Positions 26,469 to 34,507 of a stretch of DNA of 64,000 bases are shown piece after piece. Under the pieces are notes generated by a model. The model did no database searches. It worked only from the letters and a program-made list of their open reading frames with translations, and was not told the DNA's origin. Every line of letters starts with the position of its first letter. Within the stretch, counting starts at the first letter, position 1. Both the position numbers and the translations under genes were made by a program. This DNA comes from Gemmatimonadota bacterium (GTDB lineage: Bacteria; Gemmatimonadota; Gemmatimonadetes; Longimicrobiales; Longimicrobiaceae): positions 124,001-188,000 of the forward strand of contig JAQBQD010000043.1 in assembly GCA_028287185.1 (NCBI GenBank), written 5' to 3'.

Positions 26469-26621
26469 CTAGAAGACGGTGCTGCCGCCCGTGCCGCCGC
26501 CGCCGGGGATGCCCGGGCCGGTCTGCAGCGTAAGGTCCGTCAGGCGCGGGAGCTCGGTGACCAGGGGAGCGGTCCAGGGCGCGCGCTTCGAAGCCGTATC
26601 GTTATGCGGAGAGGTGTTCAT
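26469..26621 (-). CDS. 50-aa peptide, RiPP-precursor-like (copy 1)
   Basis: A 50-aa peptide and close paralogue of the next gene on this strand. A variable N-terminus (MNTSPHNDTASK) is followed by a shared block: RAPW, a hydroxy residue, AP, then TELPRLTDLTLQTGPGIP, four Gly, and an end in TVF. The W-x-x-P-x-V-T-E-L-x-x-L-x-x-L-T-L order resembles the leader of lasso-type precursors recognised by RRE/B1 proteins. The Gly-rich end has no Asp, Glu or Cys, so neither a lasso macrolactam nor a lanthionine can form. No maturation enzyme, protease or ABC exporter is nearby. The ribosome site is poor (CCCCCAG before ATG). Its conservation between copies is the main evidence that it is real. Confidence 0.75.
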   Translation of the reverse strand: MNTSPHNDTASKRAPWTAPLVTELPRLTDLTLQTGPGIPGGGGTGGSTVF

Positions 26622-26672
26622 CTGGGGGCGGGGATGTGAGTTTCCGTCGATCGGCTCCGGAGGGCAGCCTGC

Positions 26673-26695
26673 GGATGGAGAACATTACTCCATCC
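26673..26695 (-). promoter_or_regulatory. inverted repeat around a possible -10, upstream of peptide copy 1
   Basis: GGATGGAG (26673-26680) and CTCCATCC (26688-26695) are perfect arms; on the minus strand the 7-nt centre contains TAATGT, a -10-like box. It sits 52-74 nt before the peptide start. A repressor site overlapping the promoter is plausible; no good -35 is visible. Confidence 0.4.
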
Positions 26696-26810
26696 GGGGC
26701 GTTTGCGCCATAGGCACGACGTACTCCCGCCGCGCGGCCCGAGTTTGGCGTCAGCGACGCGCCTCGGGACGGGTGCCGGCCGTCGCCGATAGTGCAGCCG
26801 GACGTTCGAC

Positions 26811-26842
26811 CTCGGGCCGCTCCCCAGGGGGAACGGCCCGAG
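26811..26842 (-). terminator. hairpin terminator candidate of peptide copy 2
   Basis: CTCGGGCCG (26811-26819) pairs with CGGCCCGAG (26834-26842) around an inner CCCC/GGGG pair, directly after the stop of the second peptide gene. It implies that the two peptide genes are separate transcription units. Confidence 0.55.
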
Positions 26843-26849
26843 CTGCGGC

Positions 26850-26999
26850 CTAGAAGACGGTGCCCCCGCCGCTGCCGCCGCCGCCCGGGATGCCGGGGCC
26901 GGTCTGCAGGGTGAGGTCGGTCAGGCGGGGAAGCTCCGTCACGGTCGGGGCGCTCCACGGGGCGCGCCCGGCGCCCGTATCGATCTGCAAGGGGTTCAT
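26850..26999 (-). CDS. 49-aa peptide, RiPP-precursor-like (copy 2)
   Basis: A 49-aa paralogue of copy 1. The first 11 residues (MNPLQIDTGAG) differ. From RAPWSAP onward the two peptides match at all but about five positions: VTELPRLTDLTLQTGPGIP is identical and the tail is Gly-rich, ending GTVF. Such strong conservation of the middle and C-terminus with a free N-terminus is unusual for a leader-plus-hypervariable-core precursor, so a non-RiPP role (signal peptide, structural peptide) remains open. Weak ribosome site (CTCGAG before the ATG). It has its own downstream hairpin, and about 230 nt separate the two genes. Confidence 0.75.
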   Translation of the reverse strand: MNPLQIDTGAGRAPWSAPTVTELPRLTDLTLQTGPGIPGGGGSGGGTVF

Positions 27000-27273
27000 C
27001 TCGAGCTTGGGAAGGAGTGGTCCTCGATCCGCATCCCGCGGGCAGTGAGCGGGTGAGGGTGCATCGTGGAGGAGGGTTGCGCCGGAGCCGCGGAGCCCGC
27101 GATCGCTCCGTCCCGGCGAATCACCTTTCGTCGGCGTCGGAAGGGTTCGACCGTTGGCCGGCAGATCTTCCGGCTCCTGACGTATGCGCCGTCGTGCGGG
27201 GGGCCGTCCAGAACCTCCCCGCGTCAAGCCGATCCGTCCGCCGTGCCGTGAGGGCACGGCGGATAGAACCGGG

Positions 27274-28428
27274 CTACTTTCCGCCGTTCGCCGCCACGGT
27301 CTGCGGCGCGGTCAGCAGCGCCTCCAGGCGGGCGATGCGCGCCTCGAGGGTGCGGATGCGCTCGGCCTGCTCCGTGGTGCGGCGCTCCAGCGCCTGCACG
27401 GCGGTGAAGGTGACGCCGTCGATGTCGCCCATGCCGATGGCGTGGTCCGAGTCGCCCAGCCCGAACGCCGAGTGGAAGTCCTCGGCGACGGGGCCCAGGT
27501 GCCGCACCTGCGCGCCTTCCAGCGTGTAGCTCCAGTAGCTCACCGGGGTCGCGGCCACGCGCGCCAGCATGTCCTCGGCGTCCACGGCCGCGAAGTTGGA
27601 CTTGATGGTGCGGCTGGACGAGCAGGAGAAGGTGCCCGAGCCGGTGGGCAGGTCGCAGCCGGTGTTGCCGCCCACGCCGGGGGCGCTGTTCGAGGCCGTG
27701 CTGGTGCGGAACCGGAAGCCACCCTGGTAGCGGGCGCGGAACTCGTTGTCGTTCTGGTTGCGCACCGAGTCGGTGGTGGACTCGTCGCCCATCGCCATCG
27801 TGCCGGTGTGCGTGTTGTTGCTGGCGCGGTAGCCGATGGCGACCGAGTAGTCGTTGTTGGCCGTGGTGCGGTATCCCAGCGCCACCGAGCCCTGTCCGCC
27901 GGCGCGCACCGTGTAGCCGATGGCGGTGCAGGCGAAGCCCGAGCACACGTTGCTGGCGCCCGACGAGAAGCCGGCCGTGCCGCTGACGGTGACCGCCGAT
28001 CCGAAGCCCACGCCGACGGTGGAGCTCACCGTCACCTGGTCGCCGAACGAGAAGGCGCCGTACCCGCTGGCCACCACCTGGTTGCCGCCGGCGAAGGTGA
28101 AGTCGTCCAGGTTGGCGTCGTCCCAGTTGGTCTGCGCGGTCGGGACGCGGCCGAAGCGGAGGGCGCCGCGGCAGGGATCCCACATGAAGCGCGTGCCGGC
28201 GCCGCTGGCGGGGAGCTGGGCGGCGCAGCCCGTGGTGTTGCCCACGTCGCGAACGAACCCGTACGCCACGAAGGCGCCCGAGCTGTCCACGCGGAAGCGG
28301 TCGGAGGGGACGGCGCCGGCCTGGAGCTGCAGCAGGATGCTGGACTGCGCGGCGGCGGGGGCCGCGCCGAAGCCGGCGACGGCGGCGAAGAGCAGGGCGG
28401 CGGTGCGCCAGGTGGCTCGAATGTTCAT
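27274..28428 (-). CDS. secreted fibre protein with YadA-like head repeats and S74 chaperone domain
   Basis: A 384-aa surface protein. Signal peptide 1-28 (AALLFAAVAGFGAAPAAAQ). Residues about 120-235 hold head-type repeats (SVALGYRTTANNDYSVAIGY, GYGAFSFGDQVTV) typical of trimeric adhesins. The C-terminus is an endosialidase-type intramolecular chaperone (peptidase S74): the Ser-rich CSSSRTIKSNF is the self-cleavage region, followed by LGPVAEDFHSAFGLG and a terminal coiled coil (RIRTLEARIARLEALL). S74 domains help beta-helical trimers fold and then cut themselves off; they are best known from phage tail fibres. The export signal and lack of phage genes argue for a cell-surface role. The lipoprotein gene lies 82 nt upstream on the same strand. 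Confidence 0.85.
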   Translation of the reverse strand: MNIRATWRTAALLFAAVAGFGAAPAAAQSSILLQLQAGAVPSDRFRVDSSGAFVAYGFVRDVGNTTGCAAQLPASGAGTRFMWDPCRGALRFGRVPTAQTNWDDANLDDFTFAGGNQVVASGYGAFSFGDQVTVSSTVGVGFGSAVTVSGTAGFSSGASNVCSGFACTAIGYTVRAGGQGSVALGYRTTANNDYSVAIGYRASNNTHTGTMAMGDESTTDSVRNQNDNEFRARYQGGFRFRTSTASNSAPGVGGNTGCDLPTGSGTFSCSSSRTIKSNFAAVDAEDMLARVAATPVSYWSYTLEGAQVRHLGPVAEDFHSAFGLGDSDHAIGMGDIDGVTFTAVQALERRTTEQAERIRTLEARIARLEALLTAPQTVAANGGK

Positions 28429-28510
28429 GGAGTCGTGCCCCGGAAGGGTTCTGGAGGTGGCGGGGCGGGCCGAAGCGGCCGCGCCCCCGGACGGTGGTGG
28501 ACCCGCGCCG

Positions 28511-29833
28511 CTACTGCTGGCGCAGGCGGAAGCCGGTGGCCTTCAGCAGCCCGCCGCGCACCAGGATCGGCGCCGTGGCGAGCGCGTCCGCCGAGAGCGA
28601 GTAGGTGCCCGTCACCAGCAGCGGTCCGACGGTGCCCTCGACGGTCTTGGCCGTGCCGGACAGCACCAGCCGGCCCGTGGAGGCGGTGATGGCGCCGGTG
28701 CCCGTGGCGGCCACGTTCTGCGACGCCGTGAGGTCGGCCGTGGACAGGTTGATGCTGCCGCCGCTGGCGACCGTCACCCCGCCGATGGCCGTGGCGCCGG
28801 TGAGGAGCGGGTAGTTGGGCGCGCCCCCGGGGATGATCACCGAGTCGGTGCCGGCCGGCGCCGCGGCGGCGACCCCGCCGCCGGGCGAGTCCCAGTTGGC
28901 GTCGGTGTTCCAGTCGGTGGACACGCTGCCGTTCCATGTCCGCGAGGCGCCCGTCACGTCGCAGGACACGCTTCCCACCAGGCCCCCGGGGGTGCTCGCC
29001 GTCATGGTGCACGTGGCGGCCCGGATGCCCGTCATCAGCCCCGTGGTGGGATCCACCGTCGCGCAGCTTCCGTTGCTGCTGGCGAAGGTGACCACCGCAC
29101 CCGGGATGACGTTGCCCACCGCCGTCCGCGCCACCGCCGTCAGCGTGTGCGAGACGCCGGGGTGGATGCTGCCGTACGAGTAGCCCGGAAGCTCGCCGTC
29201 CAGCGCGATGTACCCGTTGGGGTACTCCACCGGGGCCGAGACGTAGACGACGAACGCGAACGTGCTGACGGTGGGCGGCATGATCAGCGTCCACGTCTTG
29301 CCGGCCGACGTCTGGTTCTGCGCGAGGACCTGGTTGTACTGGTAGTACGCCTGCCCGGCCCCCAGGAAGGTGGCGAAGCCGTCGGGCAGCACCGACGCCA
29401 GGCCCGTGCCCGCCGTGACCGTGGGCCCGCTGCTGAAGAACACGCGCACCCCGTTGGGGTCCAGCGTGGTCCCGTCGGTGGTGCCCATGGGCTGCTGGAT
29501 CAGGTTCTGGAGCGTGGTGGTGAACGTGAACTGTCCCGTGCCCGCGTTGTAGGCCACGCCGCTGGAGGTGAGCGTCACGTACACGTTCTGCCCGCCGACG
29601 AAGATGTCGGCGCTGGGCCCGTCCACGGCCGCCTGCTTGCCGCAGGTGACCTTGAGGGCCTGCCGGTCGCCCGTGCACTGCACGGCGACGAGGGTGACGG
29701 GGGTGCCCGGAGTGGCGGCCGGGGGCTTCTCCGGAGTCAGGACCGGGTTGGCCTGGTCCCGGCACGCGGGCAGGAGGCCGGCGAGCGACACGGCCGCGAC
29801 GGCGATCGCCGCGCTGCGGAGGCGGGGGTTCAT
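28511..29833 (-). CDS. large surface lipoprotein with Ig-like domain
   Basis: A 440-aa predicted lipoprotein; the signal ends in the lipobox LLPAC (Cys at about 24), followed by a Pro/Thr-rich linker. Around residues 235-290 is a Big_2-like Ig segment (PGAVVTFASSNGSCATV, then TGLMTGIRAATCTMTAS). The following piece (TWNGSVSTDWNTDANWDSP, TDSVIIPGGAPNYPLL) is the W-N-G ... D-W-x-x-x-x-N-W ... D-x-V-I-I-P type repeat of secreted surface proteins. The C-terminus has many small beta repeats (GGVTVASGGSINLSTADLTA). It is probably anchored in the outer membrane and exported with the adjacent S74 fibre. Confidence 0.8.
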   Translation of the reverse strand: MNPRLRSAAIAVAAVSLAGLLPACRDQANPVLTPEKPPAATPGTPVTLVAVQCTGDRQALKVTCGKQAAVDGPSADIFVGGQNVYVTLTSSGVAYNAGTGQFTFTTTLQNLIQQPMGTTDGTTLDPNGVRVFFSSGPTVTAGTGLASVLPDGFATFLGAGQAYYQYNQVLAQNQTSAGKTWTLIMPPTVSTFAFVVYVSAPVEYPNGYIALDGELPGYSYGSIHPGVSHTLTAVARTAVGNVIPGAVVTFASSNGSCATVDPTTGLMTGIRAATCTMTASTPGGLVGSVSCDVTGASRTWNGSVSTDWNTDANWDSPGGGVAAAAPAGTDSVIIPGGAPNYPLLTGATAIGGVTVASGGSINLSTADLTASQNVAATGTGAITASTGRLVLSGTAKTVEGTVGPLLVTGTYSLSADALATAPILVRGGLLKATGFRLRQQ

Positions 29834-30269
29834 CCAGGTCTCACGGTAGGGTGTTGGGCGCGAGGAGGCGCCGGCGGATGCCGGGCCGAAGGACGTGAAG
29901 CGCCGAAGCCAGGGTTCCATGCGGGCCGGACCGGCCGCGCGAGGGCGAACGGACGGGGAACATGGAGGGGCTCCGGCGGTGGGGAGAGCGAGGGTGGACC
30001 GCCCGATGCGACGGCATCACCGGAACAACACCCGTTTCCATCCGCGAAAGCGTAACGGCCGAAACCGAGCGGCGGATGGACGGGGAAACGGAGGTACGGG
30101 CGAGACGCGGAAGCGCGCTGCGCGGCCGCGTGCGGCCGATCGCAGGATGGCGTCCCCGTGGGAAACTGCTACGCCGGAACCCAAAAAGCAAGGGTGGCGA
30201 TCGGCCCCCGCGCCGGCCCGCTCCCCCCGTTCCGAGCCCCTTGCGCACGTTTCGTCGGGTGCGGGATGG
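29834..30269. other. intergenic region of about 440 nt
   Basis: No supported gene on either strand. It should contain the promoter of the lipoprotein/fibre unit reading leftwards and the end of the M20 transcript. I see no clear boxes, hairpin or repeat. Confidence 0.4.
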
Positions 30270-31442
30270 TCAGGTGCGGGCCAGCCGGGCGGCGGCGAGG
30301 GCGACGAGGAGCGCGCGCTCCACCCCCAGCGCCCCCTTCTCGTCCGAGTACCACTCGTCCAGGGTGTGGATTCCCCCCGAGTCGCCGCCCACCCCGATGC
30401 AGACGGCGGGGATGCCCAGCGAGATGGCGAGGTTGGCGTCGGTGGAGGACGCCACCAGCTCGGGCCGCTCGCCGAGCGCGCTGGTGACGGCCATCGCCGC
30501 GCGCACCAGCTCGGCGGAGGCGGGGGTCTCTCCCGAGGGGCGGTCGCCGATGAGGGTGACGGCGCAGGCCAGGGCGGCGGCGCCGGGGCGGCGCCGGGCG
30601 TTCTCGGCCGCCACCGCGCGCTCCACGTGCGAACGCACCAGCCGCTCGATCTCGGCAAGGGCGTCGGGCACCTCGCTGCGGAGGTCCACCTCCATCCAGG
30701 CCGCGTCGGGGATGGCGTTGATGCTGGTGCCCCCGGCGATGCGCGCAACGGTCACAGAGGAGCGCGCGGGCGACGGGAGGCCCATCCCCGCCACGGCCGC
30801 CACGGCGCGTCCCAGGGCCCCCACGGGGTTCGGCGTGCCGCGGTCGGCCCACGAGTGGCCGCCGGGCCCCGCCACCTCCACGCGCAGCCGCCGCGACCCG
30901 ATGGCGCGGTGCACGATGCGCCGCACCCCGGACCCGTCCAGCGCCACGAAGGCGCCCGCCCGCCGCAGCTCGCCCCCCTCCCGGAACAGGTGCTTCACCC
31001 CGCGCAGGTCGCCGGCGCCTTCCTCGCCCACCGTGGCGGCGAAGACGAGGGGCCGCTCCGTGCGCACGCCCTCGGAGGCCAGCACCCGCGCCAGGGCCAG
31101 CATGCCCGCCAGCCCGCGGCAGTTGTCGGTGATGCCGGGCGCGTGGATCCGGGTTCCCGCGTGGCGGGGCTCGACGTCCGTGCCGGCCGGGAAGACGGTG
31201 TCCAGGTGCGCGGAGACCACCACCTGGCCGCCCGGCGCGGCGGGGCTGCCCGGAAGACGCGCGAGCACGTTGCCCGCCTCGTCCGTCCGCACGTCGTGCA
31301 GCCCCAGCGCCCGGAAGCGCTCGGCCACGTGCCGCGCCCGCTCGCCTTCGTGGAAGGTGGGCGCGGGAATGCGCACCAGCGCGAGCTGCTCGGCGAGCGT
31401 CTGTGCGTCGGTGGCGTGCACCTGCGCGCGCAGGCGGCGCAC
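30270..31442 (-). CDS. M20 family peptidase (PepT-like)
   Basis: A 390-aa di-zinc peptidase. Motifs: VVVSAHLDTVFPAG (His and catalytic Asp), GITDNCRGLAGML (bridging Asp), VFAATVGEEGAGDLRG (catalytic Glu and ligand), ALDGSG, and the final histidine in GGDSGGIHTLDEWY. The dimerisation domain lies around 185-300 (GPGGHSWADRG, AGGTSINAIPDAAW). It resembles tripeptide or acyl-amino-acid hydrolases acting in the cytosol. The GTG at 31442 is the first possible start in frame, since the upstream codons contain no other start, but homologues often carry a little more sequence (LLHALLAHPAV precedes it). Confidence 0.9.
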   Translation of the reverse strand: MRRLRAQVHATDAQTLAEQLALVRIPAPTFHEGERARHVAERFRALGLHDVRTDEAGNVLARLPGSPAAPGGQVVVSAHLDTVFPAGTDVEPRHAGTRIHAPGITDNCRGLAGMLALARVLASEGVRTERPLVFAATVGEEGAGDLRGVKHLFREGGELRRAGAFVALDGSGVRRIVHRAIGSRRLRVEVAGPGGHSWADRGTPNPVGALGRAVAAVAGMGLPSPARSSVTVARIAGGTSINAIPDAAWMEVDLRSEVPDALAEIERLVRSHVERAVAAENARRRPGAAALACAVTLIGDRPSGETPASAELVRAAMAVTSALGERPELVASSTDANLAISLGIPAVCIGVGGDSGGIHTLDEWYSDEKGALGVERALLVALAAARLART

Positions 31443-31551
31443 GGCGGGGTGGGCGAGCAGGGCGTGCAGGAGGGGCCTGGATGCGGGTCGGAAGGACGAT
31501 CGAAGGCGGAATCTGGGCCGCGGCGGCGGCGCGTGTCAACGGAGCCCGCCC

Positions 31552-31579
31552 TTGCATCGCTCCCGGCGGCGCCTAGCTT
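31552..31579 (+). promoter_or_regulatory. candidate promoter of the ArsC-like gene
   Basis: TTGCAT (31552-31557), a 16-nt spacer and TAGCTT (31574-31579). Leader of about 55 nt. Confidence 0.4.
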
Positions 31580-31643
31580 GCCGGCCTTCCCCGTCGGCCG
31601 CTACTCGGTCGATCAACCGACCGCTACCGAAGGAACGGTGCCC

Positions 31644-32015
31644 GTGAGCAGCTCTCCCGATGAAGCCGGCGTGGACGTCTACTGGCTGCCGTACTGCACC
31701 ACCTGCCAGAAGGCCGTCGCACACCTGGAGGGGAAGGGCGTGCCGATCCGCAGCTATCGCAACCTCAAAGAGCAGCCGCTCTCGGAGGACGAGGTGCGCG
31801 GGCTCGCCGCGAAGGTGGGCGGCGTCGACAAGCTGTTCTCCAGGCGCGCGATGAAGTACCGGGCGATGGGCCTGCACGAGCGGGAGGTATCCGAGGACGA
31901 GATGGTGAAGCGGATGGCGGAGGAGTACACCTTCGTCACGCGCCCCGTGATCGTCCGCGGCGACCGGGCGACGGCGGGCTTCTCGGCGAAGCGGGTGGAC
32001 GCGCTGGTGGAATGA
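31644..32015 (+). CDS. ArsC/Spx-family thioredoxin-fold protein
   Basis: A 123-aa protein of the ArsC-like family. VDVYWLPYCTTCQKAVAHLEGKG carries a CTTC redox pair; the later KLFSRRAMKYRAMGL and TRPVIVRGDRATAGFS end with the cis-Pro region expected of the fold. The R-P-V-I-V segment is shared with arsenate reductase and Spx-type regulators. It may be an arsenate/disulfide reductase or a stress regulator; the double Cys favours a redox role. The GTG at 31644 has GAAGGA 9 nt upstream; a GTG at 31638 is only 3 nt away from it. Confidence 0.8.
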   Translation: MSSSPDEAGVDVYWLPYCTTCQKAVAHLEGKGVPIRSYRNLKEQPLSEDEVRGLAAKVGGVDKLFSRRAMKYRAMGLHEREVSEDEMVKRMAEEYTFVTRPVIVRGDRATAGFSAKRVDALVE

Positions 32016-32166
32016 CCGCCCCTCGTCGGAGGCGATGATTCGCCGCGCCGATCGGCCGGCCGGGTCGACAGGGCTCCGAGCGCGCTCGCCGACGGGTTCG
32101 ATGCTGAGCTGACATCTGCGGATCAGCAGGAATCCGAACCCCGCCGGCATCGGTTCCGTCGCGGGA

Positions 32167-34410
32167 TCACTCCCCCGTCACCACGATCCGCACCTCGTCC
32201 GTCTCCCCGCCCGGCGCCTGCGCCCGCACGGTGTGTGCGCCGGGCACCAGGCTCCAGCGCCCCCCCACCTCGCGGCCGTCCACGAACCAGCGTACGGGCG
32301 CGCTCCGTCCCGTGGCGTGCAGCGTCAGCGTCGAATACCGCGCCTCCACGCCGGCCGGCACGGCGTAGCGGTCGCCGTCGCGGGGGGCGACGATGCGGAA
32401 GCGGTCATCGGCCCCGCGTGCGGAGGAGGCGGCCCAGCGCCCGCCCTGTCCCGCGGCCCACTCGGCGTACTCCGCCGGAAGCGCCAGCCGGCCGCCGCGC
32501 TCCCAGTCGTCCAGGCGCGTGGGCTCGGTGCCGGGGATGAACCATTCCACCGTGGCCTCGCACTCCGGCGTGGCGCGCAGGCCCGAGAGGCGGCAGATGC
32601 GCACGGGGACCAGGCCGGCGTCCTCCGGCGCGGGCAGGGTGCCGGGCGCGCGGCGGCTGGCGACGGCGAGCATGGCGCGGTAGAGCAGGGGGCCGGCGCC
32701 GGTGATGCCGCTCACGCCCTCCATCGGCCGCCCGCTGAAGTTGCCGACCCACACGGCGACGGTGAACCCCTGCGTGACGCCCACGGCCCAGTTGTCGGTG
32801 AAGTGCCGGCTGGTGCCCGTCTTGGCCGCGGCGGCGAAGGGGAAGTCGAAGGGCGTCTCCGTGCCGAAGCCGGCCGCGCGGGCGTCCGCGTCGCTCAGCA
32901 CGTGCAGCACCAGGGCAGCCGCCTGCGCCGACACCACCCGCTCGCGGGGCCCGGCGCCCCGTCCGCCCTCCGCCGGCCTCCAGCGCACCGGCGTCCATTC
33001 GCCGCCGTTGGCCAGGGCGCGGTAGCCGTTGGCCAGCTCCAGCAGCGTCACGTCGCCCGTTCCCAGCGCGAGCCCCAGGCCGTAGTGCGGCGCGCTGCCC
33101 GACAGCGAGGCGAAGCCGGCGCGGCGCAGCGTCTGGAGCAGCGCGTCCACCCCCAGGCGGTCGGCCAGCTCCACCGCGGGCACGTTGAATGAGCTGGCGA
33201 GCGCCTCGCGGGCCCGCACGGGGCCGTGGAAGCGGCGGTCGTAGTTCTGCGGTCGATACGGCCCCAGCGTGGTGGCGAAGCTGCGCGGCAGGTCGGGCAG
33301 CACCGTGGCCGCCGTGTGCCCGCGGTCGAACGCCAGGCCGTACAGGAAGGGCTTGAGCGCGGACCCGGGCTGGCGCGGCGAGACCACCATGTCCACCTGG
33401 CCCACCTCCGGCTCCCAGAAGTCGGGCGATCCCACCCACGCCAGCACCTCGCCCGTGGCGTTGTCCAGCGCCACGGCCGCCGCCTGGCGCGCCCCCCGGT
33501 CCGCCAGCACCCGTACCGTGTGGCGCACCTCGGCCTCCAGCAGCGTCTGGATCTCCAGGTCCAGCGAGGTGCGCCGGATCCCGTCCCGCATCCCGCCGCC
33601 GCCCTCCGCGTCCGCCCGCTGCAGCACGCGCGCGGTGAAGTGCGGCGCCAGGAACGCGGCGCGGCTTTCCGCGGGAAGCACGGGCTCGGCGCGGGCGCGG
33701 GCCACCTCCTCGGCCGTCGCGTACCCCAGCAGCAGCATGCGGCGCAGCACCACGTTGCGCCGGGCCCGCGCGCGCGCCGGGTCCACCAGCGGGTTGCTGC
33801 GCGCGGGGGCGCGGGCGATGCCGGCCAGCATCGCCGCCTCGCCCAGGCTCAGCTCGCGCGCCGACGCGCCGAAGTACAGCGACGCGGCGGCGGAGACGCC
33901 CACGGACGCCTCGCCCAGCGGCACGCGGTTCAGGTACTGCTCCAGGATCACCCGTTTCGGCAGATGGGCGTCCAGCCGCAGCGCCCACATCACCTGCCGC
34001 GCCTTTCCCACCCACGTTCGGCCGATGGGGCGCAGCAGACGCGCCGTCTGCATCGTCAGCGTCGACGCGCCGGCCCGGCCGCGGCCGCGAAGGTCGTCGC
34101 GCAGCGCCCGGCCCACGGAGCGCACGTCCACTCCGTGGTGCGCGAAGAAGCGGTGGTCCTCGGCCGCGAGGAAGGCCTGCACCAGCCTCGGATCCAGCTC
34201 CCCGACGGGCGTCCACCCTCCCCGGCTGCCGTCCTCCACGCGCGGCGCGCGGAGCGGAAGGCCGTTGCGGTCCTCGACCAACAGGCGCGGCACGGGCGCC
34301 GGCGCCGCCATCCCGGCGGGCAGGGGCATGGCGACCCAGAGGCCGGCGATCAGGATCGCCGCCGCAGCAGCCGCTCCCGCCGCGGCGGTCCATCGCACGA
34401 CGCGCTTCAT
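32167..34410 (-). CDS. pbpC: penicillin-binding protein 1C
   Basis: A 747-aa bifunctional peptidoglycan synthase of the PBP1C type. A membrane anchor (about 7-30) is followed by a GT51 glycosyltransferase domain with Glu84 in AAEDHRFFAHHG and GASTLTMQTARLL. The transpeptidase domain has S350-ALK, SSFN and KTGTS. The C-terminal BiPBP_C domain (FRIVAPRDGDRYAVPAG, then VRWFVDGREVGG) is diagnostic for PbpC. GGAGG lies 6 nt before the ATG at 34410, fixing the start. It is 97 nt downstream of the alpha-2-macroglobulin gene, the same arrangement as yfhM-pbpC in Escherichia coli. Confidence 0.96.
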   Translation of the reverse strand: MKRVVRWTAAAGAAAAAAILIAGLWVAMPLPAGMAAPAPVPRLLVEDRNGLPLRAPRVEDGSRGGWTPVGELDPRLVQAFLAAEDHRFFAHHGVDVRSVGRALRDDLRGRGRAGASTLTMQTARLLRPIGRTWVGKARQVMWALRLDAHLPKRVILEQYLNRVPLGEASVGVSAAASLYFGASARELSLGEAAMLAGIARAPARSNPLVDPARARARRNVVLRRMLLLGYATAEEVARARAEPVLPAESRAAFLAPHFTARVLQRADAEGGGGMRDGIRRTSLDLEIQTLLEAEVRHTVRVLADRGARQAAAVALDNATGEVLAWVGSPDFWEPEVGQVDMVVSPRQPGSALKPFLYGLAFDRGHTAATVLPDLPRSFATTLGPYRPQNYDRRFHGPVRAREALASSFNVPAVELADRLGVDALLQTLRRAGFASLSGSAPHYGLGLALGTGDVTLLELANGYRALANGGEWTPVRWRPAEGGRGAGPRERVVSAQAAALVLHVLSDADARAAGFGTETPFDFPFAAAAKTGTSRHFTDNWAVGVTQGFTVAVWVGNFSGRPMEGVSGITGAGPLLYRAMLAVASRRAPGTLPAPEDAGLVPVRICRLSGLRATPECEATVEWFIPGTEPTRLDDWERGGRLALPAEYAEWAAGQGGRWAASSARGADDRFRIVAPRDGDRYAVPAGVEARYSTLTLHATGRSAPVRWFVDGREVGGRWSLVPGAHTVRAQAPGGETDEVRIVVTGE

Positions 34411-34507
34411 CCGCGACCTCCGCGAACCGCCGGCAATCGCCCGCGCGCCGGCCGGCACGGGGACGCGGATCGCGTCGTGTCCGCCGTCGGCGGGAAGGGA
34501 AGGCGGA

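Noticed and set aside
22153-26472. Long plus-strand frame across the Lon-like gene and nucleotidyltransferase gene
   Set aside because: It is a shadow of the real Lon (minus) and nucleotidyltransferase (other frame) genes; it has no motif.
26469-26999. Calling the two micro-peptides lasso peptides
   Set aside because: The Gly-rich segment has no Asp or Glu at positions 7-9 to form the macrolactam, and no B or C enzyme gene is in the window.
27274-28428. Phage tail fibre gene
   Set aside because: A signal peptide is present and no other phage gene is near; a host surface protein fits better.
29841-30248. Minus-strand open frame of 135 codons in the 29.8-30.3 kb gap
   Set aside because: Arg/Pro/Ser-rich with no helix or domain pattern and no ribosome site; likely non-coding.
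34410-34458. Longer PbpC start at 34458
   Set aside because: The ATG at 34410 has a well-spaced GGAGG and starts the membrane anchor; the extension is Arg/Gly-rich.
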